Shown here: one piece after another, positions 33,081 to 43,828 of the stretch
How the letters are laid out: the number at the start of each line of letters is the position of its first letter
Numbering within the stretch: the first letter of the stretch is position 1
NCBI GenBank assembly: GCA_977006965.1
Contig: OZ345356.1
Location: 2,170,001-2,234,000 of the forward strand
Reading direction: 5' to 3'
Length of the DNA stretch: 64,000 bases
DNA from: Phymatolithon calcareum
Taxonomy: Eukaryota > Rhodophyta > Florideophyceae > Hapalidiales
Made by a program: the position numbers and the translations under genes
The notes under the pieces: generated by a model
The model's input: the letters and a program-made list of their open reading frames with translations, nothing else
Databases searched by the model: none
What the model was told of the DNA's origin: nothing

Positions 33081-33556
33081 CACAAAAACTGGAATTTAGT
33101 GTCCCAGGTAAAATTCAATAGCAAAGGACTTTACAGTAATACTCGAAAAGAAGTAGCAACATTTTACAGAAATTGATGAAAGAACGCTGTAAATTTGTTT
33201 CATATTATAACCTCATGTCTCAACACTGCGCACAGATAGCCGACTATCCAAATTCTCGGAATTTATACGAGTCCATTCGGCTACCTTGTTTCAATGTGAG
33301 CTATGTTTTGTATATAAAATAAACTGCTTCCAAGTAGATAAGCTTGCAGCTTCTGTAAGGTCTAACGTATTTTGGAGGAGGAGCCTATTGAAAGATTTAG
33401 AGACAGTTTTTAATTTTGTAGGGCAGTATTTTTATTTATTTCGAAAAGTTTTCAGAGCTCATGGAGTACTACAACCCCTATACGACCCCTCGTACAACTT
33501 ACGATATGTTTATTCTTACAGTGCCGACCCTGGGACACTAAATTCCATTTCTTGTG
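33081..33556. mobile_element. Non-autonomous deletion derivative of the pogo-like transposon (476 bp)
   Basis: Starts CACAAAAACTGGAATTTAGT and ends with the matching inverted terminus, with TA on both sides (33079-33080, 33557-33558). The first about 130 bp match 14399-14545 and the last about 345 bp match 16662-17010 at high similarity. The transposase gene is deleted between them. Confidence 0.93.
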
Positions 33557-33701
33557 TACCTTCTGTTCTCTCCTTCTGTTCTCTCTTCCAGCTTCCTTGA
33601 GCATTGCGGGACACCGGTCAGGGCGGAATCCATGTACTACCAAACTAACAGAAGGTGAGAGTCTTCTCCCATGGGGAGGCCTGAGCACAGCTCTTACCAT
33701 T

Positions 33702-34140
33702 TCAAAAAACCCTGTATTGGAGCGGGGAAAAATTCCTGACTATACTATTTTCTCCTTCCTGTGACGCATAGGTGCACCCGTGGCCGAATCGGTTATGATA
33801 GCCAGCCTGTATCAAATCCGGTAAAATTCGCAGGATTTCTTCGAAGTTCGACGACGGCGGGGTCTCGTCTGGCATTTCGAGCATGGCGAGTTCTCGATTC
33901 GCCGAGTTCCAGGCCGCCACGTTCGCGATAGAGCCATTTCCGATAGGATTACCGCCGAAACTAGCGATTTTTGCAGCTTGATTGCTGCGGCCACTTGTGT
34001 CGGCACGGGCACGGGCGCCCGCGCAGGAAAGTTGTCTTGAATCGTTTGTCGTCCATTCGGTCCGGTCAGCCTCTCTCCTCCCATTGCACCGACTTATTTC
34101 AGACTCTATCCATGGAAAAATATGGTCAAGTGGCCCGGCT
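33702..34140 (-). CDS. Possible hypothetical protein fragment
   Basis: A minus-strand frame, whose first ATG (34214) lies inside a retroelement 3' untranslated region, reads protein-like sequence with a helical C-terminal half (PSSNFEEILRILPDLIQAGY). No domain is recognised. It is open for 170 codons in total. Confidence 0.3.
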
Positions 34141-34340
34141 TTCGTAATTAAATAAATTTTTTGAGCCGGTACTTTGTGTCCCAACCGGAGGAATGTTGGC
34201 ACCTTTCTCAGCATAATCTTTTTGCATTGAAAATTCAGCTTCCTTAATCGGAATTACATAGAATCACATAAATGGCTCTAGCCACGTCAATCTCTTCCGC
34301 CAGATTACCGATCGGCGTACCGGACGACCTACCAGGAGTG

Positions 34341-34799
34341 CTACATATAAGGGACGGTTATCGCTGCTTCAAGTGTGAGAGGAACCTCCTGATGGTCCAA
34401 TAGGTTTGATTCAAAAATACCTCTTCTTGCTAAATCTTCGGCAGCATCATTTCGTGGAATTCCGCAGTGACTTGGAATCCAAATGCATTCAACAAAAATC
34501 TCCCTTGACATCAATTGTTCCATATGACCCCAAAGTCGCCGAATCACTTCCCCGTACTTCCATGCATGTCCGTTAATAGCTTCGATGCAGCTCCTGCTGT
34601 CAGTGAACCATATTAACGTGCTGCCAGGAGCAAAGGTGAGCTTCAAAGCTTCTGGAAACACATGAACTGCAGCAAAGACCTCCGCGTCAAATGAAGGTGC
34701 AACAGCTCCGGTGGTCATCGCCAGTTCCTTCACCGTTTCGTTTCCATGCATCAGCAAGTCTCCCTCACGCCCGACATTAACAGGGATCGTCCTGTACAT
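34341..34799 (-). pseudogene. RNase H domain of family C element
   Basis: Shows the RNase HI pattern: FDAEVFAAV (Glu), LIWFTDSRSCIEAI (Asp) and CIWIPSHCGIPRNDAAEDLA (His and Asp). This domain removes RNA from the RNA/DNA hybrid in some LINE clades (for example I-like). The frame is separated from the upstream RT part by stops. Family B, D and E copies here show no such domain. Confidence 0.82.
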
Positions 34800-34980
34800 G
34801 TCTAAGATACATCCTTGCTTATCGCAAAGAATCGCATCTTGCTTCGAGATTTTTGGTGTTGAGGTGCATGCATGTTCTTCTCCGTCCTCATATGAAAGGG
34901 GGATATGTGTTGATTTATTTTAAAAGCTCCCAAGGCCTCTCTTGAAGAGTAACAGGGCCGCTTTCGCACGATTTCTAAAC

Positions 34981-36000
34981 TCACGTAGTTTGACTGTTCA
35001 GTATATCCTTGATTCGTATTTCTCTACCAGGAAGTGCTCCAGTGAGTCGCTTACATTCATATTCAATTTCAGGACTAATCTTGGATGAAGATAGAATGCG
35101 TTGGAGCCCGACCAGCTCAATCACGGCTGTGACACCAAAGTATGCACCAAGTACTGATTTTCTCCAAAGAGGTGCTCTATTGAATATCAGCCGTAGGCAT
35201 CGCAACCGTGTAGACCTTTCTCTTACGCGGAGAACCATCGGTAGATTGTTCAACTCAGTTGGTATCTCGAGCGATCTTCCCTCTTCTTCCTCTGCCATAA
35301 CTCAATTATTTCTTTTCGTCGCCCTTTCTTTGAGACTGAGCCCTCCTTGGCTTTGTCGAGAGCTTGCTGCAGATCTTCATATTTCTTCAGGCACTCTATG
35401 TCCTTGGTTGCCTCCTTAATGTCTTCATCTCTCCCCGAATACTCATCTGCTTCCTCATATGAAAGAATGACATCCGGTGTTCTGCCGTGCTTGGTCACGA
35501 ATTTCGATACTTCTGCCTTGCCTTAATGGAGAACGTGGAATAACTGGAGCGCAACACTGTACTGGCCTTCAACCCATTTAACAGAGACTAGTTCACCATG
35601 TTGGAGATTGTGCACGAATTCGGAGGGTATTTCGCCAACGCTGCCGTAGGTCCATATTTCCAAGTCCGCTGCCCGTATTGAGTCCCCCTCGATAATAAGA
35701 GCCTCTACGGCTAGTTTCTTTTCCGCGTCGCCATCCTTTGCTGAGATCGGGGTCATGAGTCTTGTGACTCTATTTTGCGAGAGGTCCTTTCCAATTGGTG
35801 GCTGTAATCCATCTCGCGGAAGCCCCAGAATACCTTTGTCAGCCATCTGTTGGGTACTGGTCACACGCCAAGATCGCGTTTGACTTTTAGGTTTCACCAC
35901 GCGAGAGATGGAACGCTTTTTCCAGTACCATTTCAGCCTCCCTCTCTTCGAAATCCTGCAGAGCAGTCATTCCAGTTAACGATCGAATTTTGAGACATCG
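34981..36000 (-). pseudogene. Family C ORF2 linker region
   Basis: Three consecutive frames (35900-35523, 35498-35250, 35298-34981) encode charged, helical sequence: LAVEALIIEGDSIRAADLEI, YSGRDEDIKEATKDIECLKK, ELIGLQ/ELVGLQ and KRLTGALPGREIRIKDILNS. The same modules occur at 42.75-42.84 and 45.04-45.43 kb, which establishes them as part of this element family. Confidence 0.65.
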
Positions 36001-36509
36001 GTGGGTTTCAAGCAGCCGATGGAGACTCGGCCAGCTTCGTTCCTCGAAATTCCACTTGCTTGATGTGCGTGTTAGCCCATAGCAAACGGTAAGCCGCGGC
36101 TCCGTATACCACTACTGATTCACTGTAGCTCTTTCGGAATGACTCCATCACATGCGATTCAGCACCCCAATTTGTGGCACTTATAGCGTTAATGAACCGA
36201 GTCTGTGACTCGTGTTTTCACTGATTGTCGAGCAATGCTTCTTGAAGCTTAGACTCTGATCAAATTGAACTGCTAGAAATTTGTAGTGTGCCACTGCTTC
36301 GATCAGTGCGCCAGATATCCTAACATTTTGGTCAATACCTCCCAACGGAGGCCTTCAACCTCGAGCGAATCTGAGGACTTTGCACTTCCTTGCATTGACT
36401 TCTATGCACAATCCTTTACAATGTTCCGACAAGATTCTGGAAGCATTGTTGAGCTTTTCAATGACTTCGTTCCAACTTTTTCCGACTGCATGGAAGCTGG
36501 TGTCATCGC

Positions 36510-36897
36510 CAGGGGTCCTATCCAGTATACTGGACTTGCAGTATACTGCAATCTACTTGTACTGGAGTGGGACTGCAAAAAACCCGCCTACTTGCAATAC
36601 GAATTGCAAAATGTTTGACTGTGTTGAGCGGACACAATGTAGTGCATGTCATGCACTCTCTAATTTATACTGTACCATCTCGGTACGTATTATGCCGAAT
36701 CTATCATAGTCACAAAGGTAGAGCACCAATTCAAGTGTTTACAGTACTGACGTGGCGTTCAGTCCACGTGTGGATACAGCGCTCCGTGACGTCCTCTACT
36801 TGCAATACAACTTGCAGACAATCGCCGGGACTGCTACTTGCAAATCGAATTGCACTGTATCTAGCAATCAATAAAAATCTACTTGCTAGTAGCCCTG
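36510..36897. mobile_element. hAT-like MITE (388 bp) inside family C reverse transcriptase
   Basis: Ends CAGGGG.../...CCCTG, flanked by GTCATCGC (36502-36509) and GTCATCGG (36898-36905), a 7/8 match for an 8-bp hAT duplication. Subterminal TTGCAATAC/GAATTGCA words are repeated. Removing it restores the RT reading around FADD. Confidence 0.8.
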
Positions 36898-37047
36898 GTC
36901 ATCGGCAAATCTGAATTGCACGAGACCGTCAAGGTTAAAATCCAGATCAGAGATATACAGGTTCCACAGAATTGTCGAAAGTGCGCTTCCCTGCGGGAAC
37001 GCATCCGAGAACTCTAGAACTGAAGAGAGAATTATTCTGGAACCCTT

Positions 37048-38349
37048 CAAGGGCTCGGAACAATTCAATTGCAAGAGATTGCAGCTCGAGTTGCAATACG
37101 CAATACGAACCGCTCCGGGCAGAATCTTGAAATGAATATTGCAATGCACAGCGGCGGGCAATCAAGGATTGTCTAATTTGCCTCAGGAAGGAACATTTCC
37201 ATCAAACATTAAACTGCCTAACGTTCAAAATCGGCATTGCATGTAGCTGCTTTCTATTAGCTCTTCGGCGACCTCGTGGGCTTTGATTCGAGCGTCCGTC
37301 TTCTCCGAGCGTGATTTGTTGATCGCCTAGCTCACCATTTGGGGATTCTAGAATCTTTCGTTCATTTTGAGGAAAACGAGTGCATCAAAAAGCTGAGGGC
37401 TCATCGACTTCCGGCTATCCGTCTGGACATTCTTCGCAATGCTCCACAGCTGCTCCACTTCTGCGACTGAACCGTTTATAAAATCGCAATTCATGTACTC
37501 GCTCTTTGTGTTGTCCTTCTTACGACGTTTTTCGAGCCTTTCCATCATTTTCAGACTCGAAAATAATGCAGTATCGGTACATGATCCGCCCTCCATGCAT
37601 TCCCTTTTTCGTCACTCGATAGTTGATGACACAGACCTTTTTGTATTTTGACCACCCCTGATTCAAACAGGGGGTTCGGCACTATAGGCGCCACTGGAGC
37701 GATTTACTTCGAACAGAGGTTCCAACGGTATAGTGTAGCATCTCCCTTCTTCTTTTGCTCAGCCAATGATTCCATAAGTACGTTAAGATCGCCCTTGCAC
37801 GCGGCCAGAGTATGACCTCTTGTCTGCAACGACTTGGTCACGACGTCGATTTCGCCGAGCATGCGCTTGATCGATGTATAAACAGATACGTCACCGTTGG
37901 AAGACTCGCTTTCCTCCACAAGGTCTTCAGTTTCTATCGACCGTGGCGCCTGTCGAACGGCATCAACGCGAACGCGATGTCTCTAGGGCTCGGCTTGCTC
38001 ATTGCGACTGTGGGCCCTCGTGCTCAGTGGAGTGTGGATCAGGTGAGAATGATAGCCGTTTTTAAGACTGTATTGTACACTGTCGTGATGCTGTGTTTCG
38101 CAGTCTACGTAACACTGCATTACTACGTTGACTCACAGCTCATACCCTTGGCAAGCTTAAAGTCTGGCCGAATTTCGATGTTAGCCGGTATGTTAACGAA
38201 ACGTAGTCGTTCGCGTGACGAGACTCCACGTAGCATATGGACGGAGCCTCGACGATGAAATACGAATTGCAATACCGGAGCTCTCCGCAACCTCACAATA
38301 CAATTCCATTTCGCAATGTCTTGCAATCCCAATATTTTGCGTCCGGCCG
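37048..38349 (-). mobile_element. hAT element (1302 bp), defective, inside family C reverse transcriptase
   Basis: Flanked by a perfect 8-bp duplication GAACCCTT (37040-37047, 38350-38357). The left end resembles the terminus of the 40.8-kb hAT (GGAACAATTCAATTGC versus GGAACCAATTTAATTGC). The right end is diverged. It contains a transposase C-terminal remnant and many TTGCAAT words near both ends. Confidence 0.8.
37348..37919 (-). pseudogene. hAT transposase C-terminal remnant
   Basis: Two frames (37919-37704 and 37596-37348) give a charged helical segment and then the hAT dimerisation-type C-terminus: AEVEQLWSIAKNV followed by RKSMSPQLFDALVFLKMNER. The RNase H-fold catalytic core is not found. 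The same C-terminus occurs at 51.0 and 55.0 kb. Confidence 0.75.
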
Positions 38350-38640
38350 GAACCCTTGGGATCTGCTGTCGGTTAGATACGAGTTCATCAAACACAGCAG
38401 ATTTGGGTCACATTCAAGGTCAGACAGTTTTGCGAGCAGCTCCGGGATGACCACGCGATCGTAAGCGGCGCAAAGTCGACAATCAGAGCTGCGCACTGCT
38501 TCTGTGAGAAGGAATCAGCAGTACGTTATGCCATTGCCGCTATATGCTCCTGGGTGCCCGACTATTCTAATAATTTTGCCTTCCATTCTGGAAGGAATCC
38601 AACTCAATCATGACGATAGGCTACGCACGAGGCGGATAGC

Positions 38641-40196
38641 TGCCAGTACTAGATATAAACATTAGTCTTCAGAAAGCTGGAGCGAAAAGAGACGGCACTT
38701 AATGCTCATCATACACGCGAGTGACCCACAACTTCGTTTCCAGAAATGTGATATTTCGGTTCACATGGTTTATATTCAAGCGGAAAAGTTATGTTTTAGA
38801 ATATCCGCGTTCATGACGTCGTCCAGCGGATCCGAAGGATCTGACATCTGCGGAAACCTGAAAAACTGGCTGGAAAATTAAAAACTCCACTACTACTGCT
38901 ATGGGCGATGTGTGGAAGCTGTAACACTAGGCGTCGCCATACCGCTGGCCGTGTGAGCGTTGTTCGTGTGAGAGTTTGAATCAAGAAGAAGGTTTACTTG
39001 GGCATTGTTGGTCGATAAACCGATCTACCGGTCGACGATGGATGATACTTGTTGGTCGATGATCGAAGTGGATGTCGATGTTCGTTCCCCTCCTTCTGAG
39101 GTTGCTCGACAAGCCTAAGTACTAAACAGGGACAACACACTAGATTGAAGATGACCCACTATGGACAGGTAAGCGGACATCCATATGAGGAGATCAAACA
39201 GCTTACCAAACTAACATGGCCCATGGTAAGCAACGGAGAGAGTATAGACTCACTGGCCGGTAAATCTTACGGCGATGATGAGTGAGAGAGGATAGCAACA
39301 CTAACGAGACGGGAACTCGAAGTCGGCACCAGTATTGTCCGCGGATGAGGAGCTCCTTCGATATTGGCACTTGAGAGAAGTACCGGTATTGAAGAAGCGG
39401 TCACGGCGTTATATGTATTCGTTTCGTGAGCGTTCCTCGGCTTGGCACTGCAAGCAAACGGGGGAATGTCCATCATCTACTGATCCGTGACGGAAGAGTT
39501 CGCCAAACAGAAGCCCGCATTCTACACGATGGTCATGTTCTTCAGCTGTCGAAGGTCGAGGAAAGACCACTTGGAACTTTGAGCTGCTGGTTATAGGAAC
39601 CTGAATGGAAAGAGGTAAGAATGGACGCCCAGTGTCTCTGTGTTCTTGAAATGAGATAAATAGACGCTATCAGTGTTCTCCACATTTTCGACTTGACGAT
39701 AACTGCTCAGCCACCGAGAACACAGGGACAGAGCACTATATTAATATTTTTGGTCTTTCTGTCCAAACAAGGTCGAAAGACCTTGTCCCGAGATTTGCTA
39801 TACCACTAGAGCGCAGAATTGGATGACAATATCAGTACGAAGTTTCGTGTCAAAGTCATAGAAAGAGTCTGTGGTAGAATCTTCACTCACCGTCGCTCAA
39901 GTGCGTAGAATCAGGATTATCTTTTCTTTTGACGGAGATATTGGCGTTTGTGACCAAAATACTCTTGCTATGCAGAGTCTTCGACGTGATCGTTCCCCTG
40001 TGCCTGTCCACCACTCCGGTCCCTTTCGTGAGAGTGATACCTTCTTTTATTCATTGTTTCAGGCAAGTTTGCTATTATAGCAATTCGGCAGTGCTTTAAT
40101 ACGTGTATCCATGCTTGCCGATTGCCCGAATTAGGTGTTCATTTCGTGCCCTATGTAGCCTTCGAAATAATAGCGTTACAAGTTCAAATCAAGATA
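38641..40196. other. No gene recognised; one inverted repeat
   Basis: An imperfect inverted repeat, AGTGTCTCTGTGTTCTTG against GAGAACACAGGGACAGAGCAC, spans about 39632-39745. A possible old solo LTR or MITE, but no duplication was found. No protein-like frame. Confidence 0.4.
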
Positions 40197-40505
40197 TTAC
40201 GCGTAGCCGGATATAGGCACATTCACTTGTTGCATGCAACGCACCAGAAATACTACCCATTCAATAAGCGCTACCGGTTTACATCGAGCATACTTGAGTT
40301 TTTTTGCTCTGTTTCTTGAAACTCTCTTTTTGACTGCACTGAAAACTCGCTCACTCGCGCATGGAGATGAAAGCGTCCCGAATACTCTCTTATCTATTTT
40401 AAAGAGAAGGGGAAAATGCGCCATTATATTGTACGAAAATAGTAGCGCTATAAAGTTGTCCCCCGTAAACTCCGTGCGATTAGTAACCATGCATAAAATA
40501 TTCAT
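40197..40505 (-). pseudogene. hAT transposase dimerisation-domain fragment (Ac-like type)
   Basis: The minus-strand frame reads HFPLLFKIDKRVFGTLSSP followed by CASERVFSAVKKRVSRNRAKKL, closely following the P-L...A-SS-SER-FS...R pattern of the hAT C-terminal dimerisation domain. It is of a different type from the other hAT remnants here (which read SPQLFEALVFLK). The rest of the transposase is missing. Confidence 0.72.
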
Positions 40506-40833
40506 AGCGTTATAGCGCGTGAAGACATCTTATGAATTAGATATTAAATGGCAATCGGCATAGTCAATTCGCGAGAATGTTCTCTTTCCGTTTCGATTAA
40601 TTGGAAAATCAAGGTCGTTTGATATTACGAGAGCAACTTTTTTTTGAACTTTGAATTTATTAAACGCCCTCAGAAACACTCATAAGACTGTAAGGGAGAT
40701 GCGTTTCAGATGCTCCTACCTTGGTAGCTCCGTTACTCTGTAAAAGCCCGCCAAAGCTCGTTTCTATCGTCGTAGCCCTAGCTGCAAAAACCCTCCTCCA
40801 GATAAGGTGGAGGGAAAAGCTTAGAGTCCACTC

Positions 40834-41623
40834 AGGCTTGGAACCAATTTAATTGCTGGAATTGCTGCTGGAAAGAGCAATCATGCAATTCAACTGTTCG
40901 TCGCTTCTTCTTTTCAATTTAAACTGCAATTGGCAATCCCTACTGCAATCGATACTGCAATTCCTACCCTTTACTGCAATTCGTTTACCAATTAGCTAAG
41001 CCTAACTCTTCTTCGTTTCCTTTCACCAGGCACGACTTGAGATGGTTGTACGGGTTTGTGTAGCCCTTGCTGTGCTCAAATACGAGCTCCGGTTGTGACT
41101 GTGAGGTGCATGTCTCTCCACCCGGGCACTGAAACACTTGAAAAGTCACATTTGTTCGAACACCGGATCCTCGACGAATATTGAGATCGCGATGTTCTTC
41201 GTGGAGCTTCTTCATGAAAAGTAGGACCACCTCTTTCTTCGATGGTTTGCGTAATGAAGGCAACATGATGAATTTGGCCCTGGCGATATTAATTTAGCAG
41301 TCTCTTTGGCTTTTATAGGAGTACCATCGTACTTCTGTGCAGCAGCCACATTTATCTGATGCAATGTGCTAACATAGACGTATGTTGAAAGTACAAAAGG
41401 GGTACGTATTCAAATGCATCGAATGCGTAAGAAAACGTAGATTTTCTGATTCAGCATATAAATAGAGAAAAACGCAACGCAATACGTATCTCAATTGAAT
41501 CTTCGTGAGAAATACACATTGCAATTAGATGCTCATCATACCTCGCAAATTTCAATCACGAGTCTATCGAATTGCAATTAATTGCAATTAATTGGAATTG
41601 CAATCAAATTGGTTCCAAGCCTG
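40834..41623 (-). mobile_element. Non-autonomous hAT element (790 bp) with BED-finger ORF
   Basis: A 24-bp inverted repeat with one mismatch, starting CAGGCTTGGAACCAATTTAA (right end inverted: CAGGCTTGGAACCAATTTGA), and a perfect 8-bp duplication AGTCCACT (40826-40833, 41624-41631). Both subterminal regions are packed with GCAATT/TTGCAAT words. It inserted into the family B copy after that element had landed. Confidence 0.95.
40985..41266 (-). CDS. BED-type zinc-finger protein encoded by the hAT element, 93 aa
   Basis: ATG-initiated. It contains CPGGETC, a spacer, and KGYTNPYNHLKSCL, the Cys-x4-Cys ... His-x3-Cys arrangement of a BED finger that in hAT transposases binds the element ends. 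The catalytic core and dimerisation domain are absent. The frame is intact, so a short DNA-binding peptide could be made. Whether it is expressed is unknown. Confidence 0.6.
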   Translation of the reverse strand: MLPSLRKPSKKEVVLLFMKKLHEEHRDLNIRRGSGVRTNVTFQVFQCPGGETCTSQSQPELVFEHSKGYTNPYNHLKSCLVKGNEEELGLANW

Positions 41624-42861
41624 AGTCCACTTGTCCTGTTCGTAGGAATCTCAGCGTCGCCGTTCTATTTTGTCTTGGTCTATTCCATGTCGTCATAAAA
41701 GACGATTGTGAAGAATAGTACTTTGTCAAGTGCCTTTTCAGTCTCACAAGTCTCCTCTTCTGTTAGTCGATGTCTTTGAAGGTACGCTTCGAGCTTGTTC
41801 ATGAGAGTTGGTACGATTTCACCGAATTTGTCATCCAGAAGAGTGGTACTCAATGGGGGAAAACGTCCGAATGCCCATTTAATCGCCAATTGGCGGTGAC
41901 ATGCTTTCGCTAGTCTGATGATGGCGGGAGTAGACCCGGGATTATCATAAGGAATTTTCCTCTTTCTGCTCGCCTCCAAGCCTTCTCCTTCGTCTTTAAA
42001 AAGCAGGTCCCTCAACGATTTTGCTGAAGCTCGCTGCTTAAGATAGGCTAGTGTGAAAAACAATGGTACTCGCACCGAAGTGCTATTACGAGAGCAACTG
42101 TCCGCTGAGAGCTTATATTTTCATGCTGGGCTGAGCTTTCTGCGGGAGTAACGCCCATGTAATATATCACGGCTCGAATCCTGCGCTCTGCGCAGACTTT
42201 GTACTTATCGCGCAAACTGAATACATTGGAAGTCCTGGATGGAGGAACGATCCCGCAAGCCATAAGTCGTGCACCTTGGTCTTTTCGGCAAGCAATTCAA
42301 TCACTAAACGGCACATGTAGTGGGAGAGCCTTGACGACTCGAGATACTTTCTTGCCTCCACAGGCCAGACTGGCCCACCATTTTCCACATTCCCAAGCTT
42401 ACTGGAACAGTTTTGTAGCAAGATGAGAACTGTTTGAAATGACGGATGGAGTGAAGCTTCCAGCTTCCTTCGCCGGAACGAAACCAAATGTATCAGTAAT
42501 AGTGCCAAGAGCAGGATACTCAATCAGAATGCCGTCTATGTCTCGCTCTGAACTACACATGACTCCATTGACAAATCGATTGCTCTCGGCAATCGAATCG
42601 GCAGAGGGCTTGTTCTACAAGAATCTTTTCGGAAAATATGCCGAACACCGCCGGGACAGAATGCGAGCTCTGTGCCGACTGGGACCACCAAAGATGATGA
42701 GACATCAGCAAGCAGAAAGGGTTTCATTAAGTCCGGTAAGACACAAAAAGCGCCTCGAAGAAACAGAAAAGTACTTTGGAAGGGATCAGGGCATAAAGGA
42801 ATCAATGAAGGATATTGAATATCTCAAGATTGCATACGATCGGCTTCCAAGAGAGGAGTTA

Positions 42862-43530
42862 ATGCGAGAAAGTGACCTCAGATTATCTACAAACGCTACT
42901 GAATACCCTCTTCACGGCTATGAAGGACGCAGGAAAAACAAGAGGTACAATCAAGCGCGGAGTTCCCCAGGGATTCCCCATTAGGGCTACACTATTCAAT
43001 ATTCTGATGGAAACCTTGGCTCAAAGGAACACGGCCCTGAGCTTCAACGATTCGAATGCAAGTCTTCGCTTGAATATGTTCGCGGACGACATCATACTTT
43101 TGGCGAGGAATGAAGATGAGCTCCAGGAATTGCTCAACGAATGCTCCGAATGGGCGCAGGTCTCTCGAATGACTTGGTCAACCGGAAAGTGCTCCGCCAT
43201 ACTGCCAGGTCGACGGATTAGCCAACCGTTTCTTCTGGCAAACGTGGAAGTTCAAATAAGACGCACTGCGAATATATCGGTACGACAATCAATGAGAACG
43301 GAATTCTTGACGACCGACTCCTGGAGCGATTCAAAATATCTGGCGCAAAAGTCCGGCTCATGAGAACTCCAGGCATGACAAAGAAAGGATGCAGCACAGA
43401 AAAATGCAGCAGGCTTTTAAAAGCATTCATCAGTCCAGTGTCTGAGTACGCCGCGCATATAACTCCTGACACAATCCGAGTATCGAGAGCAGTAGTGCAA
43501 GCCAAAAGGACATCGCAACGATACTGTTAG
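42862..43530 (+). pseudogene. Family C reverse transcriptase fragment
   Basis: Motif B appears as RGVPQGFPIRATLFNILMET and motif C as NMFADDIILLARNED, followed by WSTGKCSAILPG. It continues in another frame with RLLKAFISPVSEYAAHITPD, equivalent to the post-RT region SLIQPR-EYA-HLTPW of families B, D and E. Two frameshifts at least (near 43250 and 43365). Confidence 0.78.
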
Positions 43531-43828
43531 GAAACTGGGCAGGGGGGCACTGGAGAAGACTAATGAAGCTACGTCAAATAGAACCATGGGAGTTCCGCCA
43601 AGAGCACCTGCTCTCGACGTTAAAGAGAAGACTTAGGAAGGTTTTGAAGGAGACACGCGACGCTGGGGCAGAGTTGGAACTCGAGACGCTGGACTGCATG
43701 CGACAATCGAACACACCAACTAATATCCGTGACAGGAGTGCTCCCGAGTAGCCTGGGAACAAAAGAAGAACGCCGCGCTAGGAAAATTACTTTTTCCAAG
43801 AATGGTCTACCGCACCAAGCAGTGAGAA

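Larger units (their letters stand above)
34148..38640 (-). mobile_element. Family C non-LTR retrotransposon with RNase H, interrupted by two hAT elements
   Basis: On the minus strand from about 38640: RT motif A region (ALIVDFAAYDRV), RT motif B (PQGSALSTILWNLYISDL), motif C (FRFADD), a long linker, a conserved region (RLRCLRLIFNRAPLWRKSV), RNase H, a C-terminus reading VARAIYVILCNSD with stop at about 34245, and a 3' end in AAAAAATTTATTTAAT near 34148. hAT insertions at 36510-36897 and 37048-38349 each carry 8-bp target duplications. Several frameshifts and stops. The RT motif A lies beyond the second hAT, showing that both hATs entered after the retroelement. Confidence 0.82.
40639..42083 (-). 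mobile_element. Family B non-LTR retrotransposon, truncated, with 16-bp target duplication and nested hAT
   Basis: Flanked by perfect TATTACGAGAGCAACT (40623-40638, 42084-42099). The left border is the poly-A end (as T8) followed by the family B 3' region. 42075-41680 encodes the ORF2 tail (LLFKDEGEGLEASRKRKIPY, QLAIKWAFGRFPPLSTTLL, FFTIVFYDDME, stop at 41680). A 790-bp hAT sits in the 3' untranslated region. Confidence 0.92.
40543..42523 (-). pseudogene. Unidentified minus-strand coding remnant split by the family B insertion
   Basis: Minus-strand protein-like sequence at 42523-42264 (ARKYLESSRLSHYMCRLVI) and, in another frame, 42263-42084 (KVCAERRIRAVIYYMGVTPA) leads up to the insertion. 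On the other side of the insertion the frame continues (SNDLDFPINRNGKRTF) to a stop at about 40543. This suggests that a coding unit was present before family B inserted. Its identity is not recognised. Confidence 0.3.

Noticed and set aside
37812-38258. 148-codon plus-strand frame with hydrophobic middle
   Set aside because: It lies inside the hAT element antisense to transposase-derived sequence. A real membrane protein is possible but unsupported.
39632-39745. Inverted repeat as a MITE
   Set aside because: Arms are short and imperfect, and no target duplication flanks them.
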